Source: Kaistella treverensis
GTDB lineage: Bacteria; Bacteroidota; Bacteroidia; Flavobacteriales; Weeksellaceae
Assembly (NCBI RefSeq): GCF_900114045.1
Contig: NZ_FORQ01000003.1
Coordinates: 124,001 to 188,000, forward strand
DNA: 64,000 nt
Reading direction: 5' to 3'
Part shown: in pieces, positions 51,476 to 59,726 of the stretch
Position numbering within the stretch: the first letter of the stretch is position 1
Layout: each line of letters opens with the position of its first letter
The notes under the pieces: generated by a model
Database searches by the model: none
Told to the model about the DNA's origin: nothing
What the model saw: the letters and a program-made list of their open reading frames with translations, nothing else
Position numbers and translations under genes: made by a program

Positions 51476-52534
51476 TTAATTTTTCAGGGACGCCATATCA
51501 ATGACAAATCGGTAGTGAACATCACTTTTTAGCATGCGTTCATACGCTTCGTTGATGTCCTGCATTTTAATCATTTCAATCTCCGGTAAAATATTGTGTT
51601 CACCGCAGAAATCGAGCATTTCCTGAGTTTCTTTAATTCCGCCAATCAGTGAACCGGCCACAGATCTCCTGCCCAAAACTACCGGAGGTGTGAAAAGAGC
51701 TTCCTCCATTTTTCCGATATAACCGACCAAAACTAAAGTTCCGCTGATGTTTAAAGTTGAAATATACGGGTTGATATCGTGATCGTATGGTACGGTATCG
51801 ATTATCAAATCGAATTTTCCCTGTGCGGCTTTCATCTCATTTTCGTAGGTAGAAATCACTACGGCATCTGCGCCTAAATCCAAACCATCCTGAATTTTAT
51901 CCGGACTGCGGGAGATTAAAGTTACCTCAGCGCCCAAACCTTTGGCCAGTTTAATGGCCATGTGACCCAAACCGCCCAAACCTACGACTGCGACTTTGCT
52001 ACCTTCTTTTACGTTCCAGTGCTTAAGTGGCGACCAGGTTGTAATTCCCGCGCACAAAAGTGGTGCAACGGCTTTTAAATCTAAATTTTCCGGAATTTTC
52101 AAAACAAAAGCTTCATCTACGACCACTTTTTCGGAATAACCACCGAAAGTTTGTTGGTTTAAATGTTTGTCTTGACCGTTATAAGTTCCGGTGGAACCGT
52201 TCAGGCAATATTGTTCCAAATCCTGTTTGCAGCTTTCGCACTCGCGGCAGGAATCTACCAGACAGCCAACCCCAGCTAAATCGCCTACTTTAAATTTAGT
52301 GACTTCTGCACCGATTTTGGTAATTTTTCCGATAATTTCGTGTCCAGGAACTGCTGGATATTTCGTGCCGCCCCAATCGTTTCTCGCAGTGTGCAAGTCA
52401 CTGTGACAAACGCCGCAGTACATAATTTCAATTTCAATGTCGGTAGGTAAAACTTCCCGACGCTCAATGTGCATTTCTTTCAAATCCTCATCTTTCGATG
52501 CGGTTCCGAAAGCTTTTATATTGGTCTCGCCCAT
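51476..52534 (-). CDS. Zinc-dependent NAD(P) alcohol dehydrogenase (YahK/CAD-like)
   Basis: Medium-chain dehydrogenase, oxidising alcohols or reducing aldehydes. Catalytic zinc site in YCGVCHSDLH and GHEIIG; structural zinc cysteines in GCLVDSCRECESCKQDLEQY, quoted to its limit. The Rossmann motif is VGLGGLGHMAIKLAKGLGAE near residue 180. Sequence fits the cinnamyl-alcohol-dehydrogenase-like NADP-preferring group (YahK/AdhA). 352 residues. Promoter box TATATTTG at 52555-52562 on the minus strand. Confidence 0.93.
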   Translation of the reverse strand: MGETNIKAFGTASKDEDLKEMHIERREVLPTDIEIEIMYCGVCHSDLHTARNDWGGTKYPAVPGHEIIGKITKIGAEVTKFKVGDLAGVGCLVDSCRECESCKQDLEQYCLNGSTGTYNGQDKHLNQQTFGGYSEKVVVDEAFVLKIPENLDLKAVAPLLCAGITTWSPLKHWNVKEGSKVAVVGLGGLGHMAIKLAKGLGAEVTLISRSPDKIQDGLDLGADAVVISTYENEMKAAQGKFDLIIDTVPYDHDINPYISTLNISGTLVLVGYIGKMEEALFTPPVVLGRRSVAGSLIGGIKETQEMLDFCGEHNILPEIEMIKMQDINEAYERMLKSDVHYRFVIDMASLKN

Positions 52535-52554
52535 ATTTTATTTTTTCGTTTACG

Positions 52555-52562
52555 CAAATATA
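52555..52562 (-). promoter_or_regulatory. TAnnTTTG promoter box of the alcohol dehydrogenase
   Basis: TATATTTG on the minus strand, 20 nt before the start codon at 52534. Confidence 0.65.
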
Positions 52563-52625
52563 CTGGCTACGGAAAAGAATGTGTGTTAATGAAGTATTAA
52601 AATTTTTCCGTGCTATTTGGCCATT

Positions 52626-54098
52626 TTATTCCGGAACCCAGACCGAAACATTTCCTGCCGGAACCGGAAAATTTCCCCAGCCGCTTTCGTCGATGGTTAC
52701 TTTTTCTTCAAACCAGCCCAAATAATCGTAGAAATTGTGCCCTGCATATTGAATTCCCATTTCCATGGGTTTTTCGTAGGCATCTTTATTACTCAAAACC
52801 ACCGCACAACCGGCGTGTTCTTCATCACCTTCGCGAATCCAGCCCAGACAGTTTGCATCTTCAAAATAATCACGCTGAATTCCGTACCCGAAAAATTGTC
52901 GTGCTTTCAGCAATTCCTCAATTTTCTCCACTTTATCCAGGAAAATTTCCTGGTCGTTGCCTTCTTTGTCTTTGTCAATGTAATGTGCACCAAATAAATC
53001 AGGATAAAAAATGCACGGATAACCATCCTGCCGAAGTAAAATTAAGGCGTAAGCTAAAGGTTTAAACCATTTTTCCACCGGAGCTTCCAGTTCCTGAAGC
53101 GGTTGCGTATCGTGATTATCCACCAAAGTTACCGACAAAAGTGGATTTGCAGAAGTTAGTGTTTCGTCGAAAATAGTACGTAAATCATACTCCGACCCGG
53201 AAAGCGATGCGATGTGAAAATTTTGCTGTAACGACGAATCGAAAAGGCTCATGGAACCTGCCGTTGCTTCGATATATTTTTCCAGAAGGGATAATTCTCC
53301 GGGCGCCCAATATTCGCCCACGGCAAAAATATTTTTGCCGGTATTTGCGCGTAAATTATAAAGCCATTCCTGATAAAATTCCGGCGACTGGTGTTTCACC
53401 GCATCCAGGCGGACCCCATCAAACTGAACCTGGTCATGATACCATTTTGCCCAATAATTCAGCTCTTCGCGTACGAAGGGATTTCGGTGTTCAATGTCAT
53501 TGTACATTAAATAATCGTAATTTCCTTTTTCATCAGAAATCATTTCTTCCCAACCTTCGCAGTAATCCTGAATAATGCGGTAAATTCCTTCTTCCTCACC
53601 TTCGGCGAAATCAACTCCGGAAAAACAGGTGAAATTCCACTCAAAATCTGAATATTTGTTGCCTCTGCCCGGAAAAGTAAATTTGGTGTAAGATTCAATT
53701 TCAAAAGGTTCCGAAATATCTTCCTGGCGGTTTTCCGGATTTACTTTAATGACATGAAATTTTTCCATTTCATCACCGCCCGCTTTGTGATTCAAAACAA
53801 TATCCACATACACTGAAATTTCTTCTTCCTGCAGAGTTTTGCACGCATTTAAATATTGTTCTTTGGTGCCATATTTTGTTGGAATTGTGCCTTTTTGGTC
53901 AAATTCGCCGAGGTCAAAAAGATCGTAAGGATCGTAACCTACGGAAAATCCGCCGCCCGAAGCTTTGTAAGCCGGGGGAAACCAAACCGCAGAAATTCCG
54001 AGCTCTTTTAAATAAGAAGCGGAATCTTTAATCTGGTCAAAAAGTTGCGCGTCGCCATCGGAATACCAATGGAAAAACTGAATCATCGTTGGATTCAT
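52626..54098 (-). CDS. Cytoplasmic alpha-amylase, GH13 family
   Basis: Hydrolyses alpha-1,4-glucans. About 490 residues without signal peptide. MIQFFHWYSDGD at the start, VYVDIVLNHKAGGDE, GVRLDAVKHQ (nucleophile Asp), AVGEYWAPGE (acid/base Glu) and VTLVDNHDTQPLQ (third Asp) are the GH13 conserved regions of the GH13_5 type. The frame runs open to 54224, but its first 42 codons lie over a palindromic element and AT-rich spacer. The ATG at 54098 matches the family's normal N-terminus. Confidence 0.92.
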   Translation of the reverse strand: MNPTMIQFFHWYSDGDAQLFDQIKDSASYLKELGISAVWFPPAYKASGGGFSVGYDPYDLFDLGEFDQKGTIPTKYGTKEQYLNACKTLQEEEISVYVDIVLNHKAGGDEMEKFHVIKVNPENRQEDISEPFEIESYTKFTFPGRGNKYSDFEWNFTCFSGVDFAEGEEEGIYRIIQDYCEGWEEMISDEKGNYDYLMYNDIEHRNPFVREELNYWAKWYHDQVQFDGVRLDAVKHQSPEFYQEWLYNLRANTGKNIFAVGEYWAPGELSLLEKYIEATAGSMSLFDSSLQQNFHIASLSGSEYDLRTIFDETLTSANPLLSVTLVDNHDTQPLQELEAPVEKWFKPLAYALILLRQDGYPCIFYPDLFGAHYIDKDKEGNDQEIFLDKVEKIEELLKARQFFGYGIQRDYFEDANCLGWIREGDEEHAGCAVVLSNKDAYEKPMEMGIQYAGHNFYDYLGWFEEKVTIDESGWGNFPVPAGNVSVWVPE

Positions 54099-54129
54099 AT
54101 GCTTAAAAAATTTTAATGAAATAGAAAAA

Positions 54130-54156
54130 TATCCCCTAATTTCGGCATATTTTTCT
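54130..54156. repeat. Intergenic palindromic element, copy s
   Basis: ATCCCCTAATTTCGGCAT followed by ATTTTTCTG, in the dinB-amylase spacer. It is a diverged family member. Confidence 0.4.
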
Positions 54157-54207
54157 GTTTTATCTTCTTTAATGAAATTTAATTCCGGAAAAAAATTGAA
54201 GTTCAAA

Positions 54208-55290
54208 TTAATCGAACTCCTCAAACGGAATTTTCAGCTGGACAGAAACCTGCTTTTTTTCCTGCGTGTTCAGGTTTGAAAGCGACAAACCGAGCAAACG
54301 AACCGGTTTATCGAACGGACGAAGTTCCCACAATTTTTTCGCCGTTTCGAAGAGGTTTTTTTCGTTTCCGAAATATTCTTCCTGCGTCTTACTACGCGTG
54401 TACACGGTGAAATCTTTGTATTTAATTTTTAAGGTAAAAGATTTTCCTTTAATTTCTTTCGTCAAAAGCCGCTTGTTCAGATCTTCGCTGATGATTTCCA
54501 GCTGCTTGAAAACTTCCTCCTCATCGAGCAGATTTTCCCAAAAAGTTTCTTCTACGCCGACGCTTTTCTGGATGCGGTGCGCTTTTACTTCGCTGTGATG
54601 AATTCCGCGCACGACATTATAATAATATGCGCCGGATTTTCCGAAAAGCCGCACGAGTTCTTCCAAAGATTTTTCTTTCAGGTGTAAACCTTTAAAAATG
54701 TGAAGTTCGTGCATTTTGTTTGCGGTAACTTTCCCGATCCCGTAGAATTTTTCAATCGGCAATTCTTCCATGAACTGCAGAATCTGTGTCGGATGAATGG
54801 TTTTCTGGCCATTCGGTTTGCGGTAATCTGAAGCTACTTTTGCTAAAAATTTATTCACCGAAATTCCGGCGGAAGCGGTGAGTCCGGTTTCTTCGAAAAT
54901 CCTTTTACGGATTTCTCGCGCGATTTCCTGAGCAGAATCGATGTTTTTCTTGTTTTCGGTAACGTCCAGATAAGCTTCATCCAAAGAAAGCGGTTCCACC
55001 AAATCGGTAAATTCATAAAAAATTGCCCGTATTTGCAGCGAAATTTCTTTGTAACGCGCAAAGCGCGGTTTCACCACAATCAGATGCGGGCATTTTTCCA
55101 TGGCAACTTTTCCCGGCATCGCAGAACGGATTCCATATTTCCGTGCTTCATAACTCGCCGCTGCCACTACGCCGTACATGCCGCCACCGACCACGAGTGG
55201 TTTTCCTTTCAGTTCGGGGAAATCATGTTGCTCTACAGACGCATAAAACGCGTCCATATCGACATGAATAATTTTTCGGTCGGTTTGCAC
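54208..55290 (-). CDS. dinB: DNA polymerase IV (Y family)
   Basis: Translesion polymerase. HVDMDAFYASVEQHD and SLDEAYLDVTENK carry the catalytic carboxylates; SAGISVNKFLAKVASDYRKP and YGIGKVTANKMHEL are the thumb motifs, and a little-finger domain follows. The C-terminus does not end in a clear clamp-binding QL(S/D)LF. GTG start at 55290, only 4 nt after a TAATTTTG box, so the mRNA is predicted leaderless. 360 residues, normal. Confidence 0.95.
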   Translation of the reverse strand: MQTDRKIIHVDMDAFYASVEQHDFPELKGKPLVVGGGMYGVVAAASYEARKYGIRSAMPGKVAMEKCPHLIVVKPRFARYKEISLQIRAIFYEFTDLVEPLSLDEAYLDVTENKKNIDSAQEIAREIRKRIFEETGLTASAGISVNKFLAKVASDYRKPNGQKTIHPTQILQFMEELPIEKFYGIGKVTANKMHELHIFKGLHLKEKSLEELVRLFGKSGAYYYNVVRGIHHSEVKAHRIQKSVGVEETFWENLLDEEEVFKQLEIISEDLNKRLLTKEIKGKSFTLKIKYKDFTVYTRSKTQEEYFGNEKNLFETAKKLWELRPFDKPVRLLGLSLSNLNTQEKKQVSVQLKIPFEEFD

Positions 55291-55294
55291 GCTG

Positions 55295-55302
55295 CAAAAT
55301 TA
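55295..55302 (-). promoter_or_regulatory. TAnnTTTG promoter box of dinB (predicts a leaderless mRNA)
   Basis: TAATTTTG on the minus strand, ending 4 nt before the GTG start. Confidence 0.65.
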
Positions 55303-55353
55303 GGAAATGCACTTTAGATTTTCACCATTTCGCAAACCTTGGGATAAATGCCG

Positions 55354-55361
55354 TAAATTTG
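55354..55361 (+). promoter_or_regulatory. TAnnTTTG promoter box of the NYN gene
   Basis: TAAATTTG, 35 nt before the start codon at 55397. Confidence 0.6.
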
Positions 55362-55396
55362 ACTGAAAGTGACAAAAATTTAATTTAAAAAAATTT

Positions 55397-56152
55397 ATGA
55401 ACGACGATAAATTAGCAGTGCTCATCGATGCAGATAATGTCCCGTACAAAAATGTGAAGGAAATGCTGGAAGAAATTTCGCGCAGCGGAACACCAACCAT
55501 CAAAAGAATTTATGCCGACTGGACAAAACCCACGGTTTCCGGCTGGAAAAATGTGCTGCTTGAAAACGCAATTACGCCGATACAGCAATACAGCTACACG
55601 ACAGGAAAAAATTCCAGCGATAGCGCATTGATCATCGATGCGATGGACATTTTATACTCCGAAAAAGTTACCGGTTTTTGCATTGTTTCCAGCGACAGCG
55701 ATTTTACACGTCTTGCGACACGACTTCGCGAAGCCGGTATGATGGTGATGGGTTTTGGTGAAAAAAAGACGCCGAAGCCGTTTATTTCTGCCTGCGATAA
55801 ATTTATTTATTTGGAAATTTTAAATGACACCGAAGATTCTGAAAAGGAAACTGAAAATATTGCCACAAAAAAGCCCGAAAAAACGAAACGCAAAAAAGAA
55901 CCGCTTAGCAAAGTAGATTCGCGTACGATTAAATTAATAACTGAAAGCATCAATGATTTGGGTGATGAAGATGGCTGGACTTTTCTTGGAAACCTCGGAA
56001 GTTTTATCATCAAAAAGAAACCCGATTTCGATCCGCGAAATTTCGGTTTTCCAAAACTTTTACCTTTAATTAAAAGCATCGGTAAAATTGAAATCGACGA
56101 AAGAGAAACCGGCGTAAAAAACATCAGGCATATTTATGTGCGTGTGAAATAA
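55397..56152 (+). CDS. NYN-domain protein with C-terminal OST-HTH/LOTUS domain
   Basis: 251 residues. An N-terminal PIN-like NYN nuclease domain (LAVLIDADNVPYKNVKEML, SSDSALIIDAMDILYS, FCIVSSDSDFTRLATRLRE) retains the acidic metal-binding residues. A basic linker (KKPEKTKRKKEP) leads to a LOTUS/OST-HTH domain (about 175-250: WTFLGNLGSFIIKKKPDFDP, then FPKLLPLIKSIGKIEI). The same arrangement occurs in bacterial homologues of MARF1/LabA-like RNA-acting proteins. It is probably an RNA-binding nuclease; targets unknown. Confidence 0.88.
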   Translation: MNDDKLAVLIDADNVPYKNVKEMLEEISRSGTPTIKRIYADWTKPTVSGWKNVLLENAITPIQQYSYTTGKNSSDSALIIDAMDILYSEKVTGFCIVSSDSDFTRLATRLREAGMMVMGFGEKKTPKPFISACDKFIYLEILNDTEDSEKETENIATKKPEKTKRKKEPLSKVDSRTIKLITESINDLGDEDGWTFLGNLGSFIIKKKPDFDPRNFGFPKLLPLIKSIGKIEIDERETGVKNIRHIYVRVK

Positions 56153-56177
56153 CAGCACGATCCAAAACGAAAAAAAA

Positions 56178-56200
56178 TGCCGCTAAAAGGGCATTTTTTT
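56178..56200. repeat. Intergenic palindromic element, copy t (canonical)
   Basis: TGCCGCTAAAAGGGCA (56178-56193) after an A-tract and before a T-tract. It is the exact reverse complement of copy j at 25523. Here it lies in a convergent gap and could terminate both neighbours. Confidence 0.8.
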
Positions 56201-56221
56201 TATTTTTTGCTGAAATGTAAT

Positions 56222-57040
56222 TTAGGAGTTATAATTTTTCACCACACCTTTTACAATTTTAATGACATTCGGCATTGCTTTATCTGCAGCTGCCAAGACT
56301 TCTTCGTGGGAAACGGTGAAGGCGATGTCCGGGCCACCCACATCGGTGATGATGGAAATCCCGAAACACTCCATTCCCTGATGTTTTGCGACAATTACTT
56401 CGGGCACAGTGCTCATCCCGACAGCATCGCCGCCGATGGCGCGAATCATTCCGTATTCCGCCGGTGTTTCAAAAGTTGGTCCCTGTAGCGCGACATAGCA
56501 GCCTTCGTGTGCAGTAATTCCGAGATTTTCGGCGGTATTTCGGGCAATTTTTATCATTTGCCGATTGTACGGTTCGCTCATATCCACGAAGCGTGGCCCA
56601 AATTCTTCCAGATTTTTTCCGCGCAGAGGATGTTCCGGTATCATGTTGATGTGGTCATTAATGATCATCACATCAGCCACATTAAAATCTGGATTCACAC
56701 CGCCGGAAGCATTTGACAAGATTAAATTTTTAATGCCCAAAAGATGAAAAACGCGAAAAGGGAAAACCACTGTTTGAATATCGTGACCTTCATAATAATG
56801 AAATCTGCCGCTCATCATCAACACTTTTTTGCCCTCTAACAGACCAAAAATTAATTTTCCGCCATGACCGACAACCGTGGTTTGAGGGAAATTCGGGATT
56901 TCAGAATAATCCAAAACGTGAATCGGTTCTACTTCATCTTTTAATTTTCCCAAACCGGAACCTAAAACGATCGCAAAATCCGGTGTTTCATGAATAATGT
57001 TTTTGATGAATTGTGCGGTTTCTTTAATTTTTTCCAACAT
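56222..57040 (-). CDS. Purine nucleoside phosphorylase
   Basis: Phosphorolysis of inosine and guanosine for purine salvage. About 272 residues from the ATG at 57040. The trimeric PNP signature shows VLGSGLGKLKDEV, GHGGKLIFGLLEGKKVLMMS, GRFHYYEGH, NASGGVNPDFNVADVMIIND and the C-terminal GGDAVGMSTVPEVIVAKH. The 5' end overlaps the 3' end of lpxK by 17 nt; a longer frame to 57127 lies wholly inside lpxK and is rejected. Probably co-transcribed with lpxK. Confidence 0.93.
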   Translation of the reverse strand: MLEKIKETAQFIKNIIHETPDFAIVLGSGLGKLKDEVEPIHVLDYSEIPNFPQTTVVGHGGKLIFGLLEGKKVLMMSGRFHYYEGHDIQTVVFPFRVFHLLGIKNLILSNASGGVNPDFNVADVMIINDHINMIPEHPLRGKNLEEFGPRFVDMSEPYNRQMIKIARNTAENLGITAHEGCYVALQGPTFETPAEYGMIRAIGGDAVGMSTVPEVIVAKHQGMECFGISIITDVGGPDIAFTVSHEEVLAAADKAMPNVIKIVKGVVKNYNS

Positions 57041-58049
57041 AGTTGAGGATGGTTTGGTTAAATTCTTCCTTCCGGTCGATGGTAATATTGATGGGCCAGT
57101 AGAAAACAAGGTCCCGAAGATAATCAAAAGTTTTCAGGCGAACGTAGTCTTTTTCGGTGGTCAGAATGAGCTTATACTCGCCGAGTTTTTTAAATTCTGC
57201 CAAAATATTTTTAATGTCATGATCGGTAAAATTATGATGGTCGCGAAACTTAAGATGTTTCACGCGGTCTGAAAATTTAGCTAAATGTTTGACGAGCGGT
57301 TTCGGATTTGCAATTCCGGTAATCAGCAAAATATCGTAATACGAAAGGTTATTATCCGGCAATATCTGAGTTTTCGAATATACATTCTCATCGTAACCAA
57401 TACTCGAAAAAAATACTTTTTGGCCGTGACGCGGATTTATTCTCGAGATGAAAAATTGCTTTTTTTCCTCCGTCAAGTTTTCCGGAGATTTCGAAACCAT
57501 GATGATTTGAGCGCGCCGCGCGCCACTTCGGCTTTCACGTAAATTTCCGGCAGGTAAAAGAAAATCTTTGAAATACGGATCTTCGTAATCGGTCATCAAA
57601 ATATTAAAACCCGGTTTTATTGCGCGGTGCTGATAAGCGTCGTCCAAAATCAAAACTTCCAGATCCATATCTTTAGTGACTTTTTTGGCGCCGGGAACTC
57701 TTTCCTCTGAAACTGCGATGACGAAACGGTTTTTAAACCTTTCAAAAAGCTGCATGGCTTCATCGCCCACCGTTTTATAATTGCTGTCGTAGTTGGTAAT
57801 GCCGTAACCTTTCGTTACGCGGCCGTAACCACGGGAAAGTACGCCGGTTTTATAATGTTTCGAGAGCAATTCTGCGAGGTACATCACCATCGGCGATTTT
57901 CCGCTGCCGCCAACGGAAAGATTTCCGACGTTGATAATCGGCGTTTTAAAGGCGGTCGATTTAGAAATTCCCCAATTATACATGGTGTTACGCGCTGCCG
58001 TAGCCACATGATAACCTAAGGAAAAAGGGTAGAGATACCATCTTTTCAT
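57024..58049 (-). CDS. lpxK: Tetraacyldisaccharide 4'-kinase
   Basis: Phosphorylates the lipid A precursor at the 4' position on the inner membrane. The N-terminal hydrophobic patch (PFSLGYHVATAARNTMYNW) anchors it; P-loop VGNLSVGGSGKSPMVMYLAE lies near residue 42, then LSRGYGRVTKGY and LILDDAYQHRAI. 341 residues, normal. Its 3' end overlaps the purine nucleoside phosphorylase gene. Confidence 0.94.
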   Translation of the reverse strand: MKRWYLYPFSLGYHVATAARNTMYNWGISKSTAFKTPIINVGNLSVGGSGKSPMVMYLAELLSKHYKTGVLSRGYGRVTKGYGITNYDSNYKTVGDEAMQLFERFKNRFVIAVSEERVPGAKKVTKDMDLEVLILDDAYQHRAIKPGFNILMTDYEDPYFKDFLLPAGNLRESRSGARRAQIIMVSKSPENLTEEKKQFFISRINPRHGQKVFFSSIGYDENVYSKTQILPDNNLSYYDILLITGIANPKPLVKHLAKFSDRVKHLKFRDHHNFTDHDIKNILAEFKKLGEYKLILTTEKDYVRLKTFDYLRDLVFYWPINITIDRKEEFNQTILNYVGKN

Positions 58050-58110
58050 AGAGGGCGAAATTACAATTTTTTAAGACTTCTAAAAAGGTGATTCTTTACA
58101 TTTTTAAAGA

Positions 58111-58140
58111 AAAAATTAGCCGCTAAAAGCCAGTTTTTTT
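58111..58140. repeat. Intergenic palindromic element, copy u, in a divergent gap
   Basis: A-tract, TTAGCCGCTAAAAGCCAG (58116-58133), T-tract, between lpxK and ddl, which point away from each other. Not transcribed by either from its likely promoter. Confidence 0.65.
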
Positions 58141-58181
58141 ATAAAATCTCATATTAGTCGGTGGCTATTAAACAATTTGTT

Positions 58182-58189
58182 TAATTTTG
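58182..58189 (+). promoter_or_regulatory. TAnnTTTG promoter box of ddl
   Basis: TAATTTTG, 18 nt before the ddl start codon. Confidence 0.65.
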
Positions 58190-58207
58190 CTTTTATTGTA
58201 AAATCTG

Positions 58208-59194
58208 ATGAACAAAAAAAACATTGCCGTTGTAATGGGCGGCTATTCCGAGGAATATAAAGTTTCTCTAAAAAGCGGCCAACTGATTTTTGATTCCCTG
58301 GACCGTGAAAAATATAACGTTTATAAAGTCGTCATTTTAAAAGATGAATGGTATTTCGTCGACGATCGCGGTGTAAAAGCACCTATTAATAAAGCAGATT
58401 TTACGGTAGAATTAAGCAGTGGTTTTGAAGTGAAATTTGATGTCTGCTTTAATATTATCCACGGGAAACCCGGTGAAAATGGTGAACTTCAAGCGTATTG
58501 GAACACCATCGGGCAAAAATATACCGGCTGCGATTTTTACCAGAGCGCGCTCACCTTTAATAAAAAAGATACTTTGGCGGTTTTGTCAAAATACGGAATT
58601 CCGTCCGCGAAAAGTATTTATTTGCGCCACGGTGAAAATATTGACGAAGACCAAATTATTAAGGAACTCGGTTTGCCGCTTTTCGTGAAACCAAACCAAT
58701 CCGGTTCCTCGCTTGGCATTTCTAAAGTAAAAGCGCAGTCTGAATTTCAAAAAGCTTTAGATTTCGCTTTCGCGGAAGATGAAGAAATATTAATCGAAAG
58801 CTTTCTGGACGGAATGGAAGTTTCCGTGGGCGCGGTCGATTTCAATGGTGAAACCATCGTGCTCGGTATTACGGAAATCGTGCCGGACAAAGAATTTTTC
58901 GATTATGAAGCCAAATACGAAGGCGCATCCGAAGAAATTACACCAGCCAGAATTGATGATGAAACGCGAAAACGTGTGGAAGAAATCACCATTAAAGCAT
59001 ATAATGCATTGGGAATGAGTGGCTTTTCGCGCAGCGAATTCATTATTATGGATGGAATTCCCTATATGTTGGAAATGAATACCAATCCAGGGTTTTCGCC
59101 CGCCTCAATTTTACCACAACAAGCTGCTTTTTACGGAATTTCCATCAAAGATTTGTGCGGAAATGAGGTAGAAAAAGCTTTAGCTAAAAAATAA
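58208..59194 (+). CDS. ddl: D-alanine--D-alanine ligase
   Basis: Makes D-Ala-D-Ala for peptidoglycan. ATP-grasp fold: VVMGGYSEEYKVSLKSGQ at the N-terminus, NIIHGKPGENGELQ, FVKPNQSGSSLGISKVK (ATP-binding loop, near residue 157), GFSRSEFIIMDG and MLEMNTNPGFSPASILPQQA (metal and product site). 328 residues, normal. First gene of ddl-coaD-TRIC channel. Confidence 0.96.
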   Translation: MNKKNIAVVMGGYSEEYKVSLKSGQLIFDSLDREKYNVYKVVILKDEWYFVDDRGVKAPINKADFTVELSSGFEVKFDVCFNIIHGKPGENGELQAYWNTIGQKYTGCDFYQSALTFNKKDTLAVLSKYGIPSAKSIYLRHGENIDEDQIIKELGLPLFVKPNQSGSSLGISKVKAQSEFQKALDFAFAEDEEILIESFLDGMEVSVGAVDFNGETIVLGITEIVPDKEFFDYEAKYEGASEEITPARIDDETRKRVEEITIKAYNALGMSGFSRSEFIIMDGIPYMLEMNTNPGFSPASILPQQAAFYGISIKDLCGNEVEKALAKK

Positions 59195-59246
59195 AAATTT
59201 CAGATTCATAAAAGCCGAATTGAAATTGTAATTAAAACAACCATTT

Positions 59247-59723
59247 ATGAGAGTTGCAGTTTTTCCGGGTTCTTTCGATCCGATCACGCTTGGTCACTAC
59301 GATATTGTAGAAAGAGCGTACCCGTTATTTGACAAAATAATTATCGCGATCGGGCAGAATTCGCAGAAAAAATACATGTTTTCCCTGGAGCAGCGGATGC
59401 ATTTTATCCGCGAGGTTTTCAAAGATTTTCCCAATATTGAAGTCGATCATTTTGAAGGTCTAACAATTGATTACTGCCACAGCAAAAACGTGAATTTCAT
59501 ACTTCGCGGCCTCAGAAATCCAGCAGATTTTGAATTTGAAAAAGCCATCGCGCAAACCAACCGAGAGCTCACCAAAAATAATTTAATAGAAACCATTTTC
59601 CTACTGACATCTGCCGGGAAATCCTTTATCAGCAGCAGTATTGTGCGCGAAATCATCAGTTTTGGCGGCAATTATGAAATTTTGGTTCCACCAGCTGTAC
59701 GCGTTGCGCCTAAAACAAAATAA
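59247..59723 (+). CDS. coaD: Pantetheine-phosphate adenylyltransferase
   Basis: Joins 4'-phosphopantetheine and ATP to dephospho-CoA, the step before CoaE. Nucleotidyltransferase motif FPGSFDPITLGHYDIVERA at the N-terminus, LRGLRNPADFEFE near residue 90 and SSSIVREI near 129. 158 residues, normal. Only 3 nt separate its stop from the GTG of the next gene. Confidence 0.97.
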   Translation: MRVAVFPGSFDPITLGHYDIVERAYPLFDKIIIAIGQNSQKKYMFSLEQRMHFIREVFKDFPNIEVDHFEGLTIDYCHSKNVNFILRGLRNPADFEFEKAIAQTNRELTKNNLIETIFLLTSAGKSFISSSIVREIISFGGNYEILVPPAVRVAPKTK

Positions 59724-59726
59724 AGC

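Noticed and set aside
54099-54224. Longer start for the alpha-amylase
   Set aside because: The extra 42 codons cover a spacer with a palindromic element; the GH13 family begins at MNPTMIQFFHWY.
57041-57127. Longer start for the purine nucleoside phosphorylase
   Set aside because: The extra codons lie wholly in lpxK and have no family similarity.
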